Positions 1-10,497 are shown, numbered from the stretch's first letter. The stretch: 64,000 bases of DNA from Rosistilla ulvae (GCF_007741475.1 NZ_CP036261.1:3219428-3283427); one strand, 5' to 3'. The notes: generated from the sequence alone by a model not told the origin. A program made the numbers and translations.

Positions 1-965
1 GTGATCCGGAAGTCTTCGTATTGGTTGGCGACGACGCCGCCACCAAATTGATTCGATTGGCGGTAGGTGCCGGTCCATTCGCCTCCCAAGAACGACGCTA
101 CGCCTTTGGTGTAACACAACATGCCGGTCTTGCAGCTGCGACGTTCGGCATCGATTCCCATCAGCAAGCCGAAGCCGTTGAAGTCGATATCGGTGTCGAC
201 GGTGACCAGGCCGGTTGCTACCGAAATGTCCTGTTGAGCGAGCAGCCCCTGTTCCATCTGGCCGTACCGAAAACCGCCCGACCAATTGAAGATCGTCGTG
301 TCGGTGCAGAACAGTTTGTGGCGATAGATGCCATCGATCTGGTCGAAGCTGATGCTGCTCGACGCGCTCGATTGCAAGCTGTTGCCGCCAGTGGTGAAGG
401 TGCTCGGGTGAATGATCTGCGAATTCAAGACGTTGGTGCCGTTGCGGGCGATACTGTCCTGCGTGTCACCTTCCCAGTGCGTGTACGCGACAACCAAGCT
501 GGTTGTATAGGTGTTCGCTAGCATAGCCCCGACGCGAAAGCCGGCGGAGAAGTCGACGGCTGTCGTCCCGATCGGTCCGGTCGGAAAGGCGCCCGCTGTC
601 GTATCGTTCTGCTCGATCGTATAGACAGTATCGGTGTCACCGGGGCGCAAGTAGAGAAACTCGCCAAACACGCCGGTGCGGTGAGCCCACCACGGAGGCG
701 TGCAAGTCGAACTGGCACAGACGTCGTCACAGACCGGCGTTTGACACATGTCACAGCCGCCGCAATTGCCATCGCTGCACATCGAACCGTATCCGACCTG
801 TGCGATCGCATCGGTATCGTTGTCATATTCGACGACGCTAGCGATCCGTTCGGCTCCACCTTCGACGATCAGGTAGTCGAGAACTTCTTGAGAATGAACG
901 GCGTTGTATGACAGCATACTGCCCAGAACCAACGCGAGCCCCTGTACCAGGTTTCGACTTCCCAT
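1..965 (-). CDS. Lpg1974-type pore-forming outer membrane protein (C-terminus beyond window)
   Basis: Read by hand on the minus strand. It begins at ATG 965-963, with an AAGGAA ribosome site about 10 nt upstream, and stays open to the window edge (about 321 residues seen). It has a hydrophobic signal peptide ending near SYNAVHSQ, then a cysteine-rich stretch (about residues 63-88, CxxxxCxxCxxC-like), then a long beta-rich region with alternating hydrophobic residues and GGFRYGQ-type motifs. This matches the Planctomycete porin-like proteins annotated as Lpg1974 family (related to the Legionella major outer membrane protein). Role inferred: outer membrane beta-barrel. The C-terminus is missing, so barrel closure cannot be checked. 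Confidence 0.72.
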   Translation of the reverse strand, partial: MGSRNLVQGLALVLGSMLSYNAVHSQEVLDYLIVEGGAERIASVVEYDNDTDAIAQVGYGSMCSDGNCGGCDMCQTPVCDDVCASSTCTPPWWAHRTGVFGEFLYLRPGDTDTVYTIEQNDTTAGAFPTGPIGTTAVDFSAGFRVGAMLANTYTTSLVVAYTHWEGDTQDSIARNGTNVLNSQIIHPSTFTTGGNSLQSSASSSISFDQIDGIYRHKLFCTDTTIFNWSGGFRYGQMEQGLLAQQDISVATGLVTVDTDIDFNGFGLLMGIDAERRSCKTGMLCYTKGVASFLGGEWTGTYRQSNQFGGGVVANQYEDFRI

Positions 966-1336
966 CGCTCTAATTTCCTTCTTGTCGATTTAGAACCGGC
1001 TGGATCTGCCCCTGACGAGGGGATTGATGCCGGCGTTAGGCATACGGATCATCCGACTTATTGCTACAGAGCATCGACATCGGACAAACGCTACCAAGAG
1101 AAACAATGGCAGAGGCGGTAACGACGCTGTAGGTTGCCCAGTTTTACATCCGGGTGGGTGGGCAGGAGGTCTAGGTGCCCCTAATCTGAGGATTAGGTGC
1201 GGGGGCGCTCCCTAACAGGGTTCGAAAATTTAACGTTTGTTTGCTGGACTTTGATTCACCATTGTGAGACAATTCCGTTAACTAGGGACTCAAAACACAC
1301 CCCAAATTCTTATCTTGGTTTCAGAGGAGTGGAGAG
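966..1336. other. intergenic region between divergent genes, with a small hairpin
   Basis: About 370 bases separate the porin-like gene (minus) and the DUF1559 gene (plus), so both promoters should lie here. A perfect 7-bp stem with a TGAG loop (CCTAATC/GATTAGG) sits at 1180-1197 with G-rich flanks. I see no convincing open reading frame and no clear -10/-35 pair. Confidence 0.4.
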
Positions 1337-2446
1337 ATGGTGCAGCGTCAACGGATAGGTTTTACTTTGGTCGAGCTTTTGGTGGTGATCGCCATCATCG
1401 GCATCTTGATGGGGCTGCTTGTCCCCGCGGTCCAACGAGCCCGGGAAACCGCTCGCAAGACGCAATGCGCCAACAACATCCGCAACCTCGGCCTGGCTGC
1501 GATCCAATACGAAATGCGCAAGGGCAAATTTCCAGGGTACATGCAGCACTACGGCGACTATAACCACACCACTGTTTATGATCCGACTGGTACGTCGGGA
1601 GACTTTGACGTAGACCACGCGAAATTCGGAACCTGGGCAGTCGCATTGTTGGCTGACTTGGACAATCAGCCCGTCTACGAATTTTGGACAGTCAACGAAT
1701 ATTCGGTGCTAACAACCAATGCGACATATGGATCGGGCGGTTACGACAGCCGTAAAGTTCCGAATATGGAGATTTTCCAGTGCCCAAGCGACATATCGAA
1801 CTCGCTCGAAGAGTACGGTAAGAACAGTTACGTCAGCAATAATGGAACATTCTCTGGAGGTGGTTTCCCAACCAGTCCTGCACCCATCATTAACAGTCCC
1901 GCGAATGGGGTATTTAGCCTACAAGCTCGCCCCGTCGATGCGGCTGGTGGTTCAGGCACATGGGGTGACGGGCTCGGGACTGACAGAGATCCAAAGGTTC
2001 GTATGGAGAACATCCGTGACTCGAAAGCACATACGATGTTGTTCGCAGAGAATGTTCAAGCACGGCCTTGGTACTGGGTCACCGCAGACCCAACAACCAA
2101 CTTGGTGCCAACCAACTTGTCTAATATCAGTGCGACAGCCGTTGAGGCCAGCACTGGCGCGCTTTGGTGGTACTCAGGTGCAGCATTGAGCGCGTCAGAG
2201 CAACAGGCTTTGAAAATTAATGGTGGTGATATCTATACTGAAACTCTTGCTCATGGCGCCCTTCAGGTGCGAGCACGACCAAGTTCGTACCACACAGGGG
2301 GAGCCAATGCAGCATTTGCTGATGGTGGAATGCGGTACATCAATGAAGAGATCGACTACAAGGTATACCGAGCTTTGATGACGCCTTATGGTAAACTCTC
2401 GAATGTACCCAATAACGAATTCGTTCTTTCCGACGAGGACCTGTAA
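1337..2446 (+). CDS. DUF1559 prepilin-like (type II secretion pseudopilin) protein
   Basis: 369 aa. The N-terminus has the type III prepilin signature: a short basic leader ending in Gly8, Phe9 as the mature first residue, Glu13 at +5, then a hydrophobic helix (about 11-32). The rest is the Planctomycete DUF1559 domain, ending with the expected H-x9-DG motif (HTGGANAAFADGG, about 327-339). Family members are abundant in Planctomycetes and thought to be pseudopilins or surface proteins; the function is not established. The start is supported by a GGAG-rich ribosome site just upstream. A terminator follows the stop. Codon use is slightly more AT-rich than in neighbouring genes. Confidence 0.92.
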   Translation: MVQRQRIGFTLVELLVVIAIIGILMGLLVPAVQRARETARKTQCANNIRNLGLAAIQYEMRKGKFPGYMQHYGDYNHTTVYDPTGTSGDFDVDHAKFGTWAVALLADLDNQPVYEFWTVNEYSVLTTNATYGSGGYDSRKVPNMEIFQCPSDISNSLEEYGKNSYVSNNGTFSGGGFPTSPAPIINSPANGVFSLQARPVDAAGGSGTWGDGLGTDRDPKVRMENIRDSKAHTMLFAENVQARPWYWVTADPTTNLVPTNLSNISATAVEASTGALWWYSGAALSASEQQALKINGGDIYTETLAHGALQVRARPSSYHTGGANAAFADGGMRYINEEIDYKVYRALMTPYGKLSNVPNNEFVLSDEDL

Positions 2447-2483
2447 TCGACACGGTTCGATGACAGCAAATTTGAACAAACTA

Positions 2484-2510
2484 CCCAGGTGTCGCAGCCT
2501 GGGTTTTTTT
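2484..2510 (+). terminator. rho-independent terminator after the DUF1559 gene
   Basis: CCCAGG/CCTGGG stem with an 8-nt loop followed directly by seven T residues, 38 bases after the DUF1559 stop. Confidence 0.8.
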
Positions 2511-2590
2511 GTTGACAAAAAGGCTTTCCCCTTCGTTTGGTATGCAAAATCATTAGGGTCGGGGATTTTGGGGAAGTGGGCGATGGTGGA

Positions 2591-3973
2591 TCAGGAGGAG
2601 GATGTGCGGGAGTGCCGCGGGTCGGTCCGTTGGATGATGTCGCTGATTCCCGTTTGATTGAACCCTTTGTAGCCGTCGTTCCGCTCGAGTATCTCGAGAT
2701 GCGATCCGCTGGCTCCTTGTTTTTCGAACCGCTCCGCTTCCGCAGCGGTGATCGCGCCGTCGGCGACCGCTTCGCGAAGCACCTCGGGATCGACAGCCCA
2801 GGTTTCCGCCGCGGTGAACGCTTGCCGCAAGAAGGGAAAGTCGGTGAACGGTTCCATCGTGGCGATCCCCAGCAAAGCCAGCTGCGCTCGGGCTGCATCG
2901 AAATCGAACTGGCATTCCAGATGATGCATTCCCGCCGCCAGGAAGGCTTCGCCATGCAATCGGCACCACAATCCGACCGTCCCCAGTTCGGATCGATCCT
3001 CCAGCGGCTGATGAGCAAAATCGCCAGCGACCTCATCGGGCGATAGATCGACATCGGCAAATACGATCACGCCCGCTTCGGATTGCTCTAAAACCTGAGC
3101 TCCCCAACCGGCGTCCGCTCCGGCGTAAAACCGCTCGCGACAGACAAATCCGAGGACTTCCAAGGCTTCGATCAATCGATGAAAACCGGCTCGGCTGGAT
3201 CGGTAGGTGTGATGATCGTGGTTTCCCCAGCCGAGTCCCAACGCGTCCTGCCGTTGCTTTTGAAGCCGAGCCGCCAGATTGCGCTGCTGCCAATACTTGC
3301 GTTCCGCTCGGAAGAAGAGGTCACAAGCCAAACCGGTTCCCAATTTGGCAACCGCATCGCGAAGCAACGCGATCGTTGCGTCGAACGCCGCCCCCGCATC
3401 GACTCGCGCGACCGGACGACTCCGCCCCGCAACCGCCGTGCGAAACGCAGCGACGTGGTCCGCCAACTGCGGCGCGGATTGCTGCGGCGCGCTGCCGTGA
3501 TTTTCAACAGCCGCCAAATCGCACTTCGCCCCCTCGTGGACCACGGCAGTGCAACTGAGAAATCCATTCCCTTGCTCTTTAGCCTGCTCCCAATTGCTGC
3601 CTCCATTTGCTGTGCAAAAATCAGCCAGTCGATCGACCTTGATCGCCAGGCAAGGCTTGGACGATTCGGCTTGCAGATGAACGACAGGGAACATGCCATC
3701 GGGATTAACTAGTAATTGGCGCTGGGCATCGCCTGCGTCGACAAATCCAGCGGCCATCAAATTGTCGACTTCGGGAGAACCAAAAGGCAAGCGAATTTCC
3801 GCGACCCAATCGATCAAGCGCGTCCCGGTCTCGGACAGCATCCGAACGGCAAGGTCCTGGATATAAGGTTCGTCGGCGGCCAACGTTTGCACAATCCTCG
3901 CGATGCACCGCCACGCGTCGGGTTGCGGTTGCCAATGGAAATTGTTCGCGGCGGATGGATGCAGATTCACCAT
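2591..3973 (-). CDS. DUF1338-like / 2-oxoadipate dioxygenase-decarboxylase candidate
   Basis: 460 aa. Residues 252-258 (HDHHTYR), followed by an amphipathic helix and LGF, resemble the HDHxAFR start of DUF1338 metal enzymes. A second histidine candidate lies at MHHLE (350-351). Near the C-terminus SHLEILER (424-431) and a downstream GYKGFN (435-440) parallel the YIEFAER...GF motif that supplies the third ligand in that family. DUF1338 enzymes (HglS, FLO7) are VOC-fold Fe(II) enzymes that convert 2-oxoadipate to 2-hydroxyglutarate in lysine catabolism. The first ~240 residues are not recognised. It is divergent from a saccharopine dehydrogenase family gene, which fits that pathway. The assignment rests on motif recall and context, so it is moderate. 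Confidence 0.55.
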   Translation of the reverse strand: MVNLHPSAANNFHWQPQPDAWRCIARIVQTLAADEPYIQDLAVRMLSETGTRLIDWVAEIRLPFGSPEVDNLMAAGFVDAGDAQRQLLVNPDGMFPVVHLQAESSKPCLAIKVDRLADFCTANGGSNWEQAKEQGNGFLSCTAVVHEGAKCDLAAVENHGSAPQQSAPQLADHVAAFRTAVAGRSRPVARVDAGAAFDATIALLRDAVAKLGTGLACDLFFRAERKYWQQRNLAARLQKQRQDALGLGWGNHDHHTYRSSRAGFHRLIEALEVLGFVCRERFYAGADAGWGAQVLEQSEAGVIVFADVDLSPDEVAGDFAHQPLEDRSELGTVGLWCRLHGEAFLAAGMHHLECQFDFDAARAQLALLGIATMEPFTDFPFLRQAFTAAETWAVDPEVLREAVADGAITAAEAERFEKQGASGSHLEILERNDGYKGFNQTGISDIIQRTDPRHSRTSSS

Positions 3974-3994
3974 GGATCGACTTCCCTGTGGGTC

Positions 3995-4000
3995 TATAAT
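3995..4000 (+). promoter_or_regulatory. consensus -10 hexamer upstream of the saccharopine dehydrogenase-like gene
   Basis: Perfect TATAAT in the short divergent spacer, 57 nt before the proposed ATG. No good -35 lies at the usual distance, so this is a partial promoter call. Confidence 0.4.
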
Positions 4001-4057
4001 GACAGAGTCTTGCTGTTTCCCTATTATCCGTTTCTGGGGCCCTTTGGAGAATCGATG

Positions 4058-5179
4058 ATGACCAATGTGCTGCTGTTGGGTGCCGGAAAGATCGGTCGCA
4101 TGATCGCCGGATTCTTAGCGGAAACCGGGGACTACATGGTAACAGTCGCCGATTCGCAGTCGACCGCGCTAGCGAGGATCAAACCGTGCAAAGCGGTAGA
4201 CACCTTGTTGCTCGACGCAACCGATCGCGCAGCGTTGTCGCGAGCGATGGCCGATCGAACGATCGTGATCTCTGCGCTCAGCTTCCGCTTCAATCCCTTG
4301 ATTGCAGAGGTGGCGTTGCAGACGGGAGCCAGCTATTTCGATCTGACCGAAGATGTGCAGACGACGCGGGCGGTGCAAGCGGTCGCCGAAGATGCCGTGG
4401 TGGGGCAGATATTTATGCCGCAATGTGGACTCGCCCCCGGATTCATCTCGATCATCGCGATGCATTTGAGCCGCCAGTTCGACAGCTTGGAATCGGTTCG
4501 AATGCGAGTTGGAGCACTGCCGCAATATCCAACCGACGCACTGAAGTACAACCTGACATGGTCGACCGACGGCCTGATCAACGAATACTGCAATCCCTGC
4601 GAAACGATCTATCGTGGAAAGCGAATCGACAGTCTACCGCTGGAGGGACTGGAACATTTTTCGATCGACGGCGCACGCTACGAAGCGTTCAACACCAGCG
4701 GTGGACTGGGGACATTGTGCGACACGCTGCACGACCGCGTCGGATCGCTCAACTACAAAACGATCCGCTACCTCGGGCATCGCGACTTGGTCGCGTTCCT
4801 GATCAACGATCTTCAATTGGGCCAGCGCCGCGAACTGCTGAAAGACATTCTGGAACACGCCGTCCCGGTGACGTTCCAAGACCTTGTGATTACCTTCTGT
4901 ACCGTGACCGGCCAACGCAACGGGCAATTGGTCCAGTTGAGCGACGCCCGGAAGATATACGCTCGCCAGATCGAGGGAGAGCAGTGGAGCGCGATCCAGA
5001 TCACGACAGCCGCTGCGATTTGCGCGGTCGTCGATATGCATGTCGCTAGCGAATTGCCATCGCAAGGATTCGTCCGACAGGAACAAGTCGGCTTCGATGA
5101 CTTTATTAAGAACCGCTTCGGGCGGCACTATCAATCGGGACAGCACCCCGAGTTCAGCGACGCCGGCGGGACAGCGTAG
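4058..5179 (+). CDS. saccharopine dehydrogenase family oxidoreductase
   Basis: 373 aa from ATG 4058 (ATG 4055 is also possible; the GGAGA ribosome site at 4046-4050 favours 4058). An N-terminal Rossmann fold is shown by GAGKIG near residue 8 and by the following beta-alpha pattern with an acidic residue after TVAD. The rest matches the catalytic and dimer domain of the saccharopine dehydrogenase / lysine dehydrogenase family. Inferred role: NAD(P)-dependent step from saccharopine or lysine to aminoadipate semialdehyde. An upstream in-frame extension to 3716 runs through the neighbouring gene and is not credible. It is divergent from the DUF1338-like gene, consistent with a lysine-degradation pair. 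Confidence 0.82.
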   Translation: MTNVLLLGAGKIGRMIAGFLAETGDYMVTVADSQSTALARIKPCKAVDTLLLDATDRAALSRAMADRTIVISALSFRFNPLIAEVALQTGASYFDLTEDVQTTRAVQAVAEDAVVGQIFMPQCGLAPGFISIIAMHLSRQFDSLESVRMRVGALPQYPTDALKYNLTWSTDGLINEYCNPCETIYRGKRIDSLPLEGLEHFSIDGARYEAFNTSGGLGTLCDTLHDRVGSLNYKTIRYLGHRDLVAFLINDLQLGQRRELLKDILEHAVPVTFQDLVITFCTVTGQRNGQLVQLSDARKIYARQIEGEQWSAIQITTAAAICAVVDMHVASELPSQGFVRQEQVGFDDFIKNRFGRHYQSGQHPEFSDAGGTA

Positions 5180-5220
5180 CCAGCCGCTTGCGAGTCCCAC
5201 GGGCTGAAACAGTTCGGGCG

Positions 5221-5730
5221 TTACGAGCCGCTTGCCAGCGATTGATTTTGAGACAAAGTCGTGCCTGTGGCGATTCCCACAGGAAGCTCCAGCCACTCGG
5301 TGACCAGCAACTGCTCTAGAAAATCGATGTTCATCGACTTGCTGATCTCTTGCTTGAGATGATGCTTCAGATCGGTTTGGATCGGATCGGCCAACCAATT
5401 CTTCTCGGCCAACCGCAACTGTTGTCCAACCACCTCGTTCAACGTCGCGATGTTCTTTTGCAATTCCTTCCGGCCTCGCAGCGATTGACTTGGCTCCAGC
5501 AGTGCGTACAGATGGACTTGGTAGACCGTCGATTTGTCGTCGACGCGCTGGAATCGAAACTCGCCTAGGTCAAACGCTTGGGATTCTTCGGTTTTGATCT
5601 TCACCAGTTCTTTGCGAACGGTCACGATGATCAACGCGTGAAGCGCCACCATCACGATGATCAAGCCAAATATCCAGAAACGACGAATGAAATCCACAAC
5701 GGTGCCCAAGTTATCGATGTACCACAGCAA
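5221..5730 (-). CDS. single-pass membrane protein, FliL-like architecture
   Basis: 169 aa. A short N-terminus is followed by one membrane helix (about 17-36, rich in I/V/L) and a soluble domain with a beta strand (VYQVHLYALL) and helices. The layout of N-terminal anchor, small mixed domain and C-terminal helix resembles FliL-like proteins, but I cannot see a decisive motif. The only upstream start in frame is TTG 5730, with GAAGG just before it, so the exact start is weak. No flagellar genes are nearby. It lies downstream of, and convergent with, the saccharopine dehydrogenase-like gene. Confidence 0.55.
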   Translation of the reverse strand: MLWYIDNLGTVVDFIRRFWIFGLIIVMVALHALIIVTVRKELVKIKTEESQAFDLGEFRFQRVDDKSTVYQVHLYALLEPSQSLRGRKELQKNIATLNEVVGQQLRLAEKNWLADPIQTDLKHHLKQEISKSMNIDFLEQLLVTEWLELPVGIATGTTLSQNQSLASGS

Positions 5731-5908
5731 CGCGCCTTCGCAAAATTTGCTGACGCAGCGCCTAGCGTCCTTTGAACTATAGGTTGGGCTGACAGAGGAG
5801 CAAGAAAAAGTGAAGGTTTCCGGCTACTGCGATTCTGCGCCAACCACCGGGTACGTGCACACCCACATGAACTGCGACAGCCGATCGGGGGCCGACAGCA
5901 TCGCGGTT

Positions 5909-5937
5909 TTGCTGGCGACGTAGCAGCACGCTACAAT
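5909..5937 (+). promoter_or_regulatory. sigma-70-like promoter placing transcription start at the ATG of the PSCyt1 gene
   Basis: TTGCTG (5909-5914), a 17-nt spacer and TACAAT (5932-5937). The -10 ends six bases before ATG 5944, and no ribosome site precedes that ATG, so the mRNA may be leaderless. Confidence 0.55.
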
Positions 5938-5943
5938 AGCCGC

Positions 5944-8900
5944 ATGACAAACTACCCTCTTCGACTTGGTTTACTGCTGAGTTTGGCCTGCATCTCAACG
6001 ACGGCAAGTCTTGCCCAACCGCCGCACCGCGTCGTCGATTTCGATCTCGATATCAAGCCGCTGCTGTCAGACCGTTGCTTTGTCTGCCATGGTCCCGACG
6101 CGGCGCAGCGGTCGACGGATCTGCGGCTCGATACCCGCGAAGGGCTCTTCGCATCGATCGATGGCGTGTTCGCAGAGCAGACGATCACGCCGGGCGATCC
6201 GTCGGCAAGCGAGCTGTTCGCGCGGATCGCATCGGACGACGAAGACCTCGTCATGCCGCCGCCAGATTCCAACTTGAACCTGACGGCCGATGAGATCTCG
6301 CTGATCCGAAACTGGATCCAACAAGGCGCTCCCTGGAAAGGGCACTGGTCGTTCGAACCGATCCGGTCGCCAACCATCCCGCCACCGCTAGCCGACGGAA
6401 CCGCCAGCGTGGAATCGGCGATCGACCGATTTATCGATAGACGCTTGCAAACCGAAGGCCTTCAGCGAACTGGGCAAGCGCCCCCGCAGCGACAGATCCG
6501 CCGGCTTTATTACGACCTGACCGGTCTGCCACCGTCGGCGCCCCAGTTGCAGCATCTATTGAGTCGTTGGGGAACGACCGCGCCGGAACAAGCCGTCGCC
6601 TACGAGCGGCTTGTAGATCATCTGCTCGCCTCGCCGGAGCTTGGCGAACGCTTGGCGACCGAATGGCTCGACGCCGCCCGTTACTCCGACACCTACGGCT
6701 ATCAAGTCGATCGCGATCGCCGCGTTTGGCCCTGGCGAGACTGGGTGTTGTCGGCGATCAACCAAAACATGTCCTACGATCAATTCTTGACCGAACAGAT
6801 CGCTGGCGACTTGTTGCCCGACGCCAGCGACGACCAGATCCTCGCCACGGCCTTCAACCGGCTGCACCCTCAGAAAGTCGAAGGGGGAAGCGTCCCCGAA
6901 GAGTTCCGGATCGAATATGTGGCCGACCGGACGCAGACGTTTTCCACCGCGGTCCTTGGCCTGACGATGGAATGCGCCCGTTGCCACGATCATAAATACG
7001 ATCCGCTTTCGCAGCGGAACTATTACGAATTGAGTGCGTTCTTCGACAACATCGATGAAGCGGGACTCTATTCCTACTTCACTCCCGCGGTCCCCACGCC
7101 GACGATGCCACTGTTCCACGACGCCCAAAAACAACAGATCGAAGCCTTGCGCAATCAGATCGCGCAACTGGAATCGCAAACCGCGGAGTTGTCCGAAGAA
7201 CGTGAACCGCAGTTTCAAAAGTGGCTCGGCAGCGAACGCTCATCGGAAATCCCCGGCCAGATCAAACACCTCGATTTCGAATCAGAAAAGGGAAACGCAA
7301 CTGTTCCAGGAGTGGTTGGAAACGCAGTGAAACTGACGGGGGATGACGAAGTCAAGTTGGACGTCGGCAACTTCCGCCGCTTCCAACCCTTTTCCATTTC
7401 CCTTTGGATGAACAGCCCCGAAGCCTTCGAGCGGGCGGTTGTCTTTCATCGTTCGCGTGCCTGGACCGATGCGGCCAGCCGCGGGTATGAACTGCTGATC
7501 ATCGACGGCCGCTTGCAGTTCTCGCTCATCCATTTCTGGCCCGGGAATGCGATCAGCGTCCAGATCGTCGAACCGATCGCAATCGACACGTGGCAAGCGG
7601 TCAGCATCGCGTACGATGGATCGAGCCGCGCCGCGGGGATTCAAATTTTCATCGATGGCAAGCCGATGGCGACCACGGTCGTCCGTGATCGCTTGACGCG
7701 TCAAATCACCGGCGGCGGAAACGACAACGTGATCATCGGGGCTCGGTTTCGAGACCGCGGATTCAAGCAGGGGCTTGTCGACGAGTTTCGGGTCTTTGAT
7801 CGTGAGTTATCGCAAGCCGAAGCGATCCAATTGGCGACGGTTGATGCGGCGGAAGCCCTTGGCGACGCAGAGGATTCGCAACTTCGTCAGCGTTATCTGC
7901 TGAGCGTCGATCTCGCGATGGCGGAACACTGGCAACAGTTGATGCAGACGAGAGAAAAGCTGGCCGCGGTCCAAGACGCTGCGGAAGAGATCATGGTGAT
8001 GCGCGAACTTCCGCAGCATCGGCCGACGCATCTGCTGTCGCGCGGACTCTACGACGCACCAGCCGATCTTGTTTCGGCCGCAACGCCTGAAGCTTTGTCG
8101 GCCTTCGATCCGCAGTGGCCTCGCAATCGATTGGGGCTCGCCCGCTGGGTGACCGATCCAGGCAATCCGCTGACGGCTCGCGTCGCGGTCAATCGTCATT
8201 GGCAGATGTTGTTTGGTGAAGGCCTTGTCCGCACTCCCGAAGATTTTGGAACGCAAGGGGCTCGGCCGACGCATCCCGAATTGCTCGACTGGCTAGCCAG
8301 CGACTTCATCGAAAACGGATGGGATGTGAAGCGGCTGTTAAAACAAATCGTGATGTCGGCGACCTATCGGCAATCGTCCGAGTGTAGCGAACAGGCGCGG
8401 CGGATCGATCCAGAAAACAAGCTGCTGGCCCGCGCGCCTCGCTTCCGACTGTCGGCCGAAATGTTGCGCGATGGTTACCTGCAGGCCAGCGGCCTGTTGG
8501 ATCAAACGCTTGGCGGGCCTTCGGTCAATCCTTACGAGGTCTCTGAATCTTTTAAGCCGAAGCCGTTTGATACTGGATCCGGGCTGTACCGACGCAGCGT
8601 CTATACCTACTGGAAACGGACCGGCCCGCCGCCGGCGATGATGACGTTTGATGCCTCGAAGCGAGACGTTTGCCGGCTGCGACGCGAGCGGACGAGTTCG
8701 CCGTTGCAGTCGTTTGTGTTGATGAACGCGCCGCAGTTCGTTGAAGCGGCGAGGTTCCTCGCCATGAACGTCGCGTTGCAAGAGAGCGACGATGCGGCGC
8801 GGATCGACGCGGTTTTTCAACGGCTGACGCAACGCCAGCCGACGCCGCGGGAAGCCGAACTGGTTCTGTCGTTGCTGCAACAACAAACCGTCAAGTTTGA

Positions 8901-9042
8901 ACAAGACGCAGCGGCGACCGACGCGCTCTTAAATGTTGGCAGCAGCCGCGAGACAGCTGATCTGTTGCGCCCGCGTTGGGCGGCGCTGACCGTTGTCGTA
9001 TCGACTCTGATGAATTTTGATCCCGCCGTGATGCGAAGGTGA
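5944..9042 (+). CDS. PSCyt1 / DUF1549 / LamG-like / DUF1553 secreted protein
   Basis: 1032 aa with a signal peptide (1-24). Residues 34-90 form a Planctomycete cytochrome c type 1 domain with CFVCH (C45, C48, H49) for haem. DUF1549 follows (about 155-370, with HDHKYDPL). A concanavalin/LamG-like insert follows (about 435-620, [13 protein letters not shown]), then DUF1553 (about 740-1010, [20 protein letters not shown]). Such proteins are Planctomycete-specific and usually sit beside a DUF1501 gene, as here. They are proposed to act in extracellular polysaccharide handling, but no activity is proven. The ATG directly follows a promoter, with no ribosome site. Confidence 0.93.
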   Translation: MTNYPLRLGLLLSLACISTTASLAQPPHRVVDFDLDIKPLLSDRCFVCHGPDAAQRSTDLRLDTREGLFASIDGVFAEQTITPGDPSASELFARIASDDEDLVMPPPDSNLNLTADEISLIRNWIQQGAPWKGHWSFEPIRSPTIPPPLADGTASVESAIDRFIDRRLQTEGLQRTGQAPPQRQIRRLYYDLTGLPPSAPQLQHLLSRWGTTAPEQAVAYERLVDHLLASPELGERLATEWLDAARYSDTYGYQVDRDRRVWPWRDWVLSAINQNMSYDQFLTEQIAGDLLPDASDDQILATAFNRLHPQKVEGGSVPEEFRIEYVADRTQTFSTAVLGLTMECARCHDHKYDPLSQRNYYELSAFFDNIDEAGLYSYFTPAVPTPTMPLFHDAQKQQIEALRNQIAQLESQTAELSEEREPQFQKWLGSERSSEIPGQIKHLDFESEKGNATVPGVVGNAVKLTGDDEVKLDVGNFRRFQPFSISLWMNSPEAFERAVVFHRSRAWTDAASRGYELLIIDGRLQFSLIHFWPGNAISVQIVEPIAIDTWQAVSIAYDGSSRAAGIQIFIDGKPMATTVVRDRLTRQITGGGNDNVIIGARFRDRGFKQGLVDEFRVFDRELSQAEAIQLATVDAAEALGDAEDSQLRQRYLLSVDLAMAEHWQQLMQTREKLAAVQDAAEEIMVMRELPQHRPTHLLSRGLYDAPADLVSAATPEALSAFDPQWPRNRLGLARWVTDPGNPLTARVAVNRHWQMLFGEGLVRTPEDFGTQGARPTHPELLDWLASDFIENGWDVKRLLKQIVMSATYRQSSECSEQARRIDPENKLLARAPRFRLSAEMLRDGYLQASGLLDQTLGGPSVNPYEVSESFKPKPFDTGSGLYRRSVYTYWKRTGPPPAMMTFDASKRDVCRLRRERTSSPLQSFVLMNAPQFVEAARFLAMNVALQESDDAARIDAVFQRLTQRQPTPREAELVLSLLQQQTVKFEQDAAATDALLNVGSSRETADLLRPRWAALTVVVSTLMNFDPAVMRR

Positions 9043-9050
9043 TCTGCACG

Positions 9051-10481
9051 ATGAAATGCACTGGATTTGAATCGCCGCTGGGCGCGTCGCGACGCCGGAT
9101 GTTGCAAAAGTTTGGGATGGGGCTGGGCTCGATTGCTTTGGCCGACTTGGTCAACCCAAACGCCGCTGCCGCGGCAACACCACTCGGGATCGATCACGCC
9201 CCGCGAGCGAAACGCGTGATCTTCCTGTTCCAAGCGGGCGGGCCGTCTCAGATCGACATGTTCGATCATAAGCCGGAACTGAACGCGCGGCATGGCAGCG
9301 AACTGCCCGACGAGATTCGCGGCACCCAGCGGCTAACTGGGATGAGCGGCAATCAGGCGTCGCTGCCCCTTGTTGGTTCCACTTTCAAGTTCCAGCAGCA
9401 TGGGGAATCGGGAGCGACCGTCAGCGAGCTGCTTCCACATACCGCGGCGATCGCCGACGAGCTCTGCTTCATCAAATCGGTCCATACCGATGCGATCAAC
9501 CACGGCCCGGGCGTCACCTTTATCCAGACCGGTTCGCAATTTCCAGGCAGGCCGAGCATGGGCGCTTGGCTCAGCTACGGCTTGGGGAGCGACAACGAAA
9601 ACCTGCCTTCCTTTGTGGTCTTGGTGACCAAGAACAAAAGCGGGCAACCACTTGTCTCGCGACTGTGGGGCAGCGGCTTCCTGCCCGCTCAGCATCAAGG
9701 CGTCCGCTTCCGGTCGGGCGAAGATCCGGTGCTGTATCTGAACAATCCCGCCGGCGTCGATCGGGCATCGCGGCGGGCGATGCTCGACACATTGCGGGGG
9801 CTGCACGAGATGCAGATCGCAGAGACTTCCGATCCGGCGATCGAAGCGCGGATCGCTCAACACGAGCTCGCCTTTCGGATGCAAGCTTCCGTTCCCGAAG
9901 CGACCAACTTCGCCGACGAGAGCCAGCAGGTGATCGATTCGTATGGGCCCGAGGCCAAGAATCCGGGAACGTTTGCAGCGAACTGCCTAATGGCGCGACG
10001 ATTGGCCGAGCGCGGCGTCCGTTTTATTCAGCTGTATCATCAAGGCTGGGATCAGCACGGCGGCCTGCCCGGTGGAATCAAGCGGCAGTGCAGCGAGACC
10101 GATCAGCCAGCTGCGGCGTTGGTCCAGGACCTGAAGCGATGCGGGCTATTGGAAGACACGCTTGTCGTCTGGGCGGGCGAATTTGGTCGGACCAATTATT
10201 GCCAAGGAAAGCTTTCGGCGACGAACTTCGGCCGCGATCACCATCCGCGATGTTTTACGATTTGGATGGCCGGTGGCGGTATCAAACCGGGGATCACGTA
10301 CGGCCAGACCGATGATTTTTCCTACAACGTCGCGGAGAACCCGGTCCACATTCACGACCTGCAGGCGACGATCCTGCATCAATTGGGGATCGATCACGAG
10401 CGGTTGACGTTCCGATACCAAGGCCGACGGTTCCGTTTGACCGATGTGCATGGACACGTGATCAAGCCGGTGCTGGCGTAG
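9051..10481 (+). CDS. DUF1501 sulfatase-fold protein, Tat-exported
   Basis: 476 aa from ATG 9051; GTG 9039, which overlaps the previous stop, is an alternative. A GAAGG site at 9035-9039 fits ATG 9051 with 11-nt spacing. A twin-arginine leader ([12 protein letters not shown]) is followed by the DUF1501 domain, which belongs to the alkaline phosphatase/sulfatase superfamily: [14 protein letters not shown] near the start, then a late WDQHGG, and WAGEFGRT and GRDHHP motifs. It almost touches the PSCyt1 gene and is surely co-transcribed. The pair recurs across Planctomycetes; its substrate is unknown. Confidence 0.92.
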   Translation: MKCTGFESPLGASRRRMLQKFGMGLGSIALADLVNPNAAAAATPLGIDHAPRAKRVIFLFQAGGPSQIDMFDHKPELNARHGSELPDEIRGTQRLTGMSGNQASLPLVGSTFKFQQHGESGATVSELLPHTAAIADELCFIKSVHTDAINHGPGVTFIQTGSQFPGRPSMGAWLSYGLGSDNENLPSFVVLVTKNKSGQPLVSRLWGSGFLPAQHQGVRFRSGEDPVLYLNNPAGVDRASRRAMLDTLRGLHEMQIAETSDPAIEARIAQHELAFRMQASVPEATNFADESQQVIDSYGPEAKNPGTFAANCLMARRLAERGVRFIQLYHQGWDQHGGLPGGIKRQCSETDQPAAALVQDLKRCGLLEDTLVVWAGEFGRTNYCQGKLSATNFGRDHHPRCFTIWMAGGGIKPGITYGQTDDFSYNVAENPVHIHDLQATILHQLGIDHERLTFRYQGRRFRLTDVHGHVIKPVLA

Positions 10482-10497
10482 TCGCAGTCCCGCGCAA

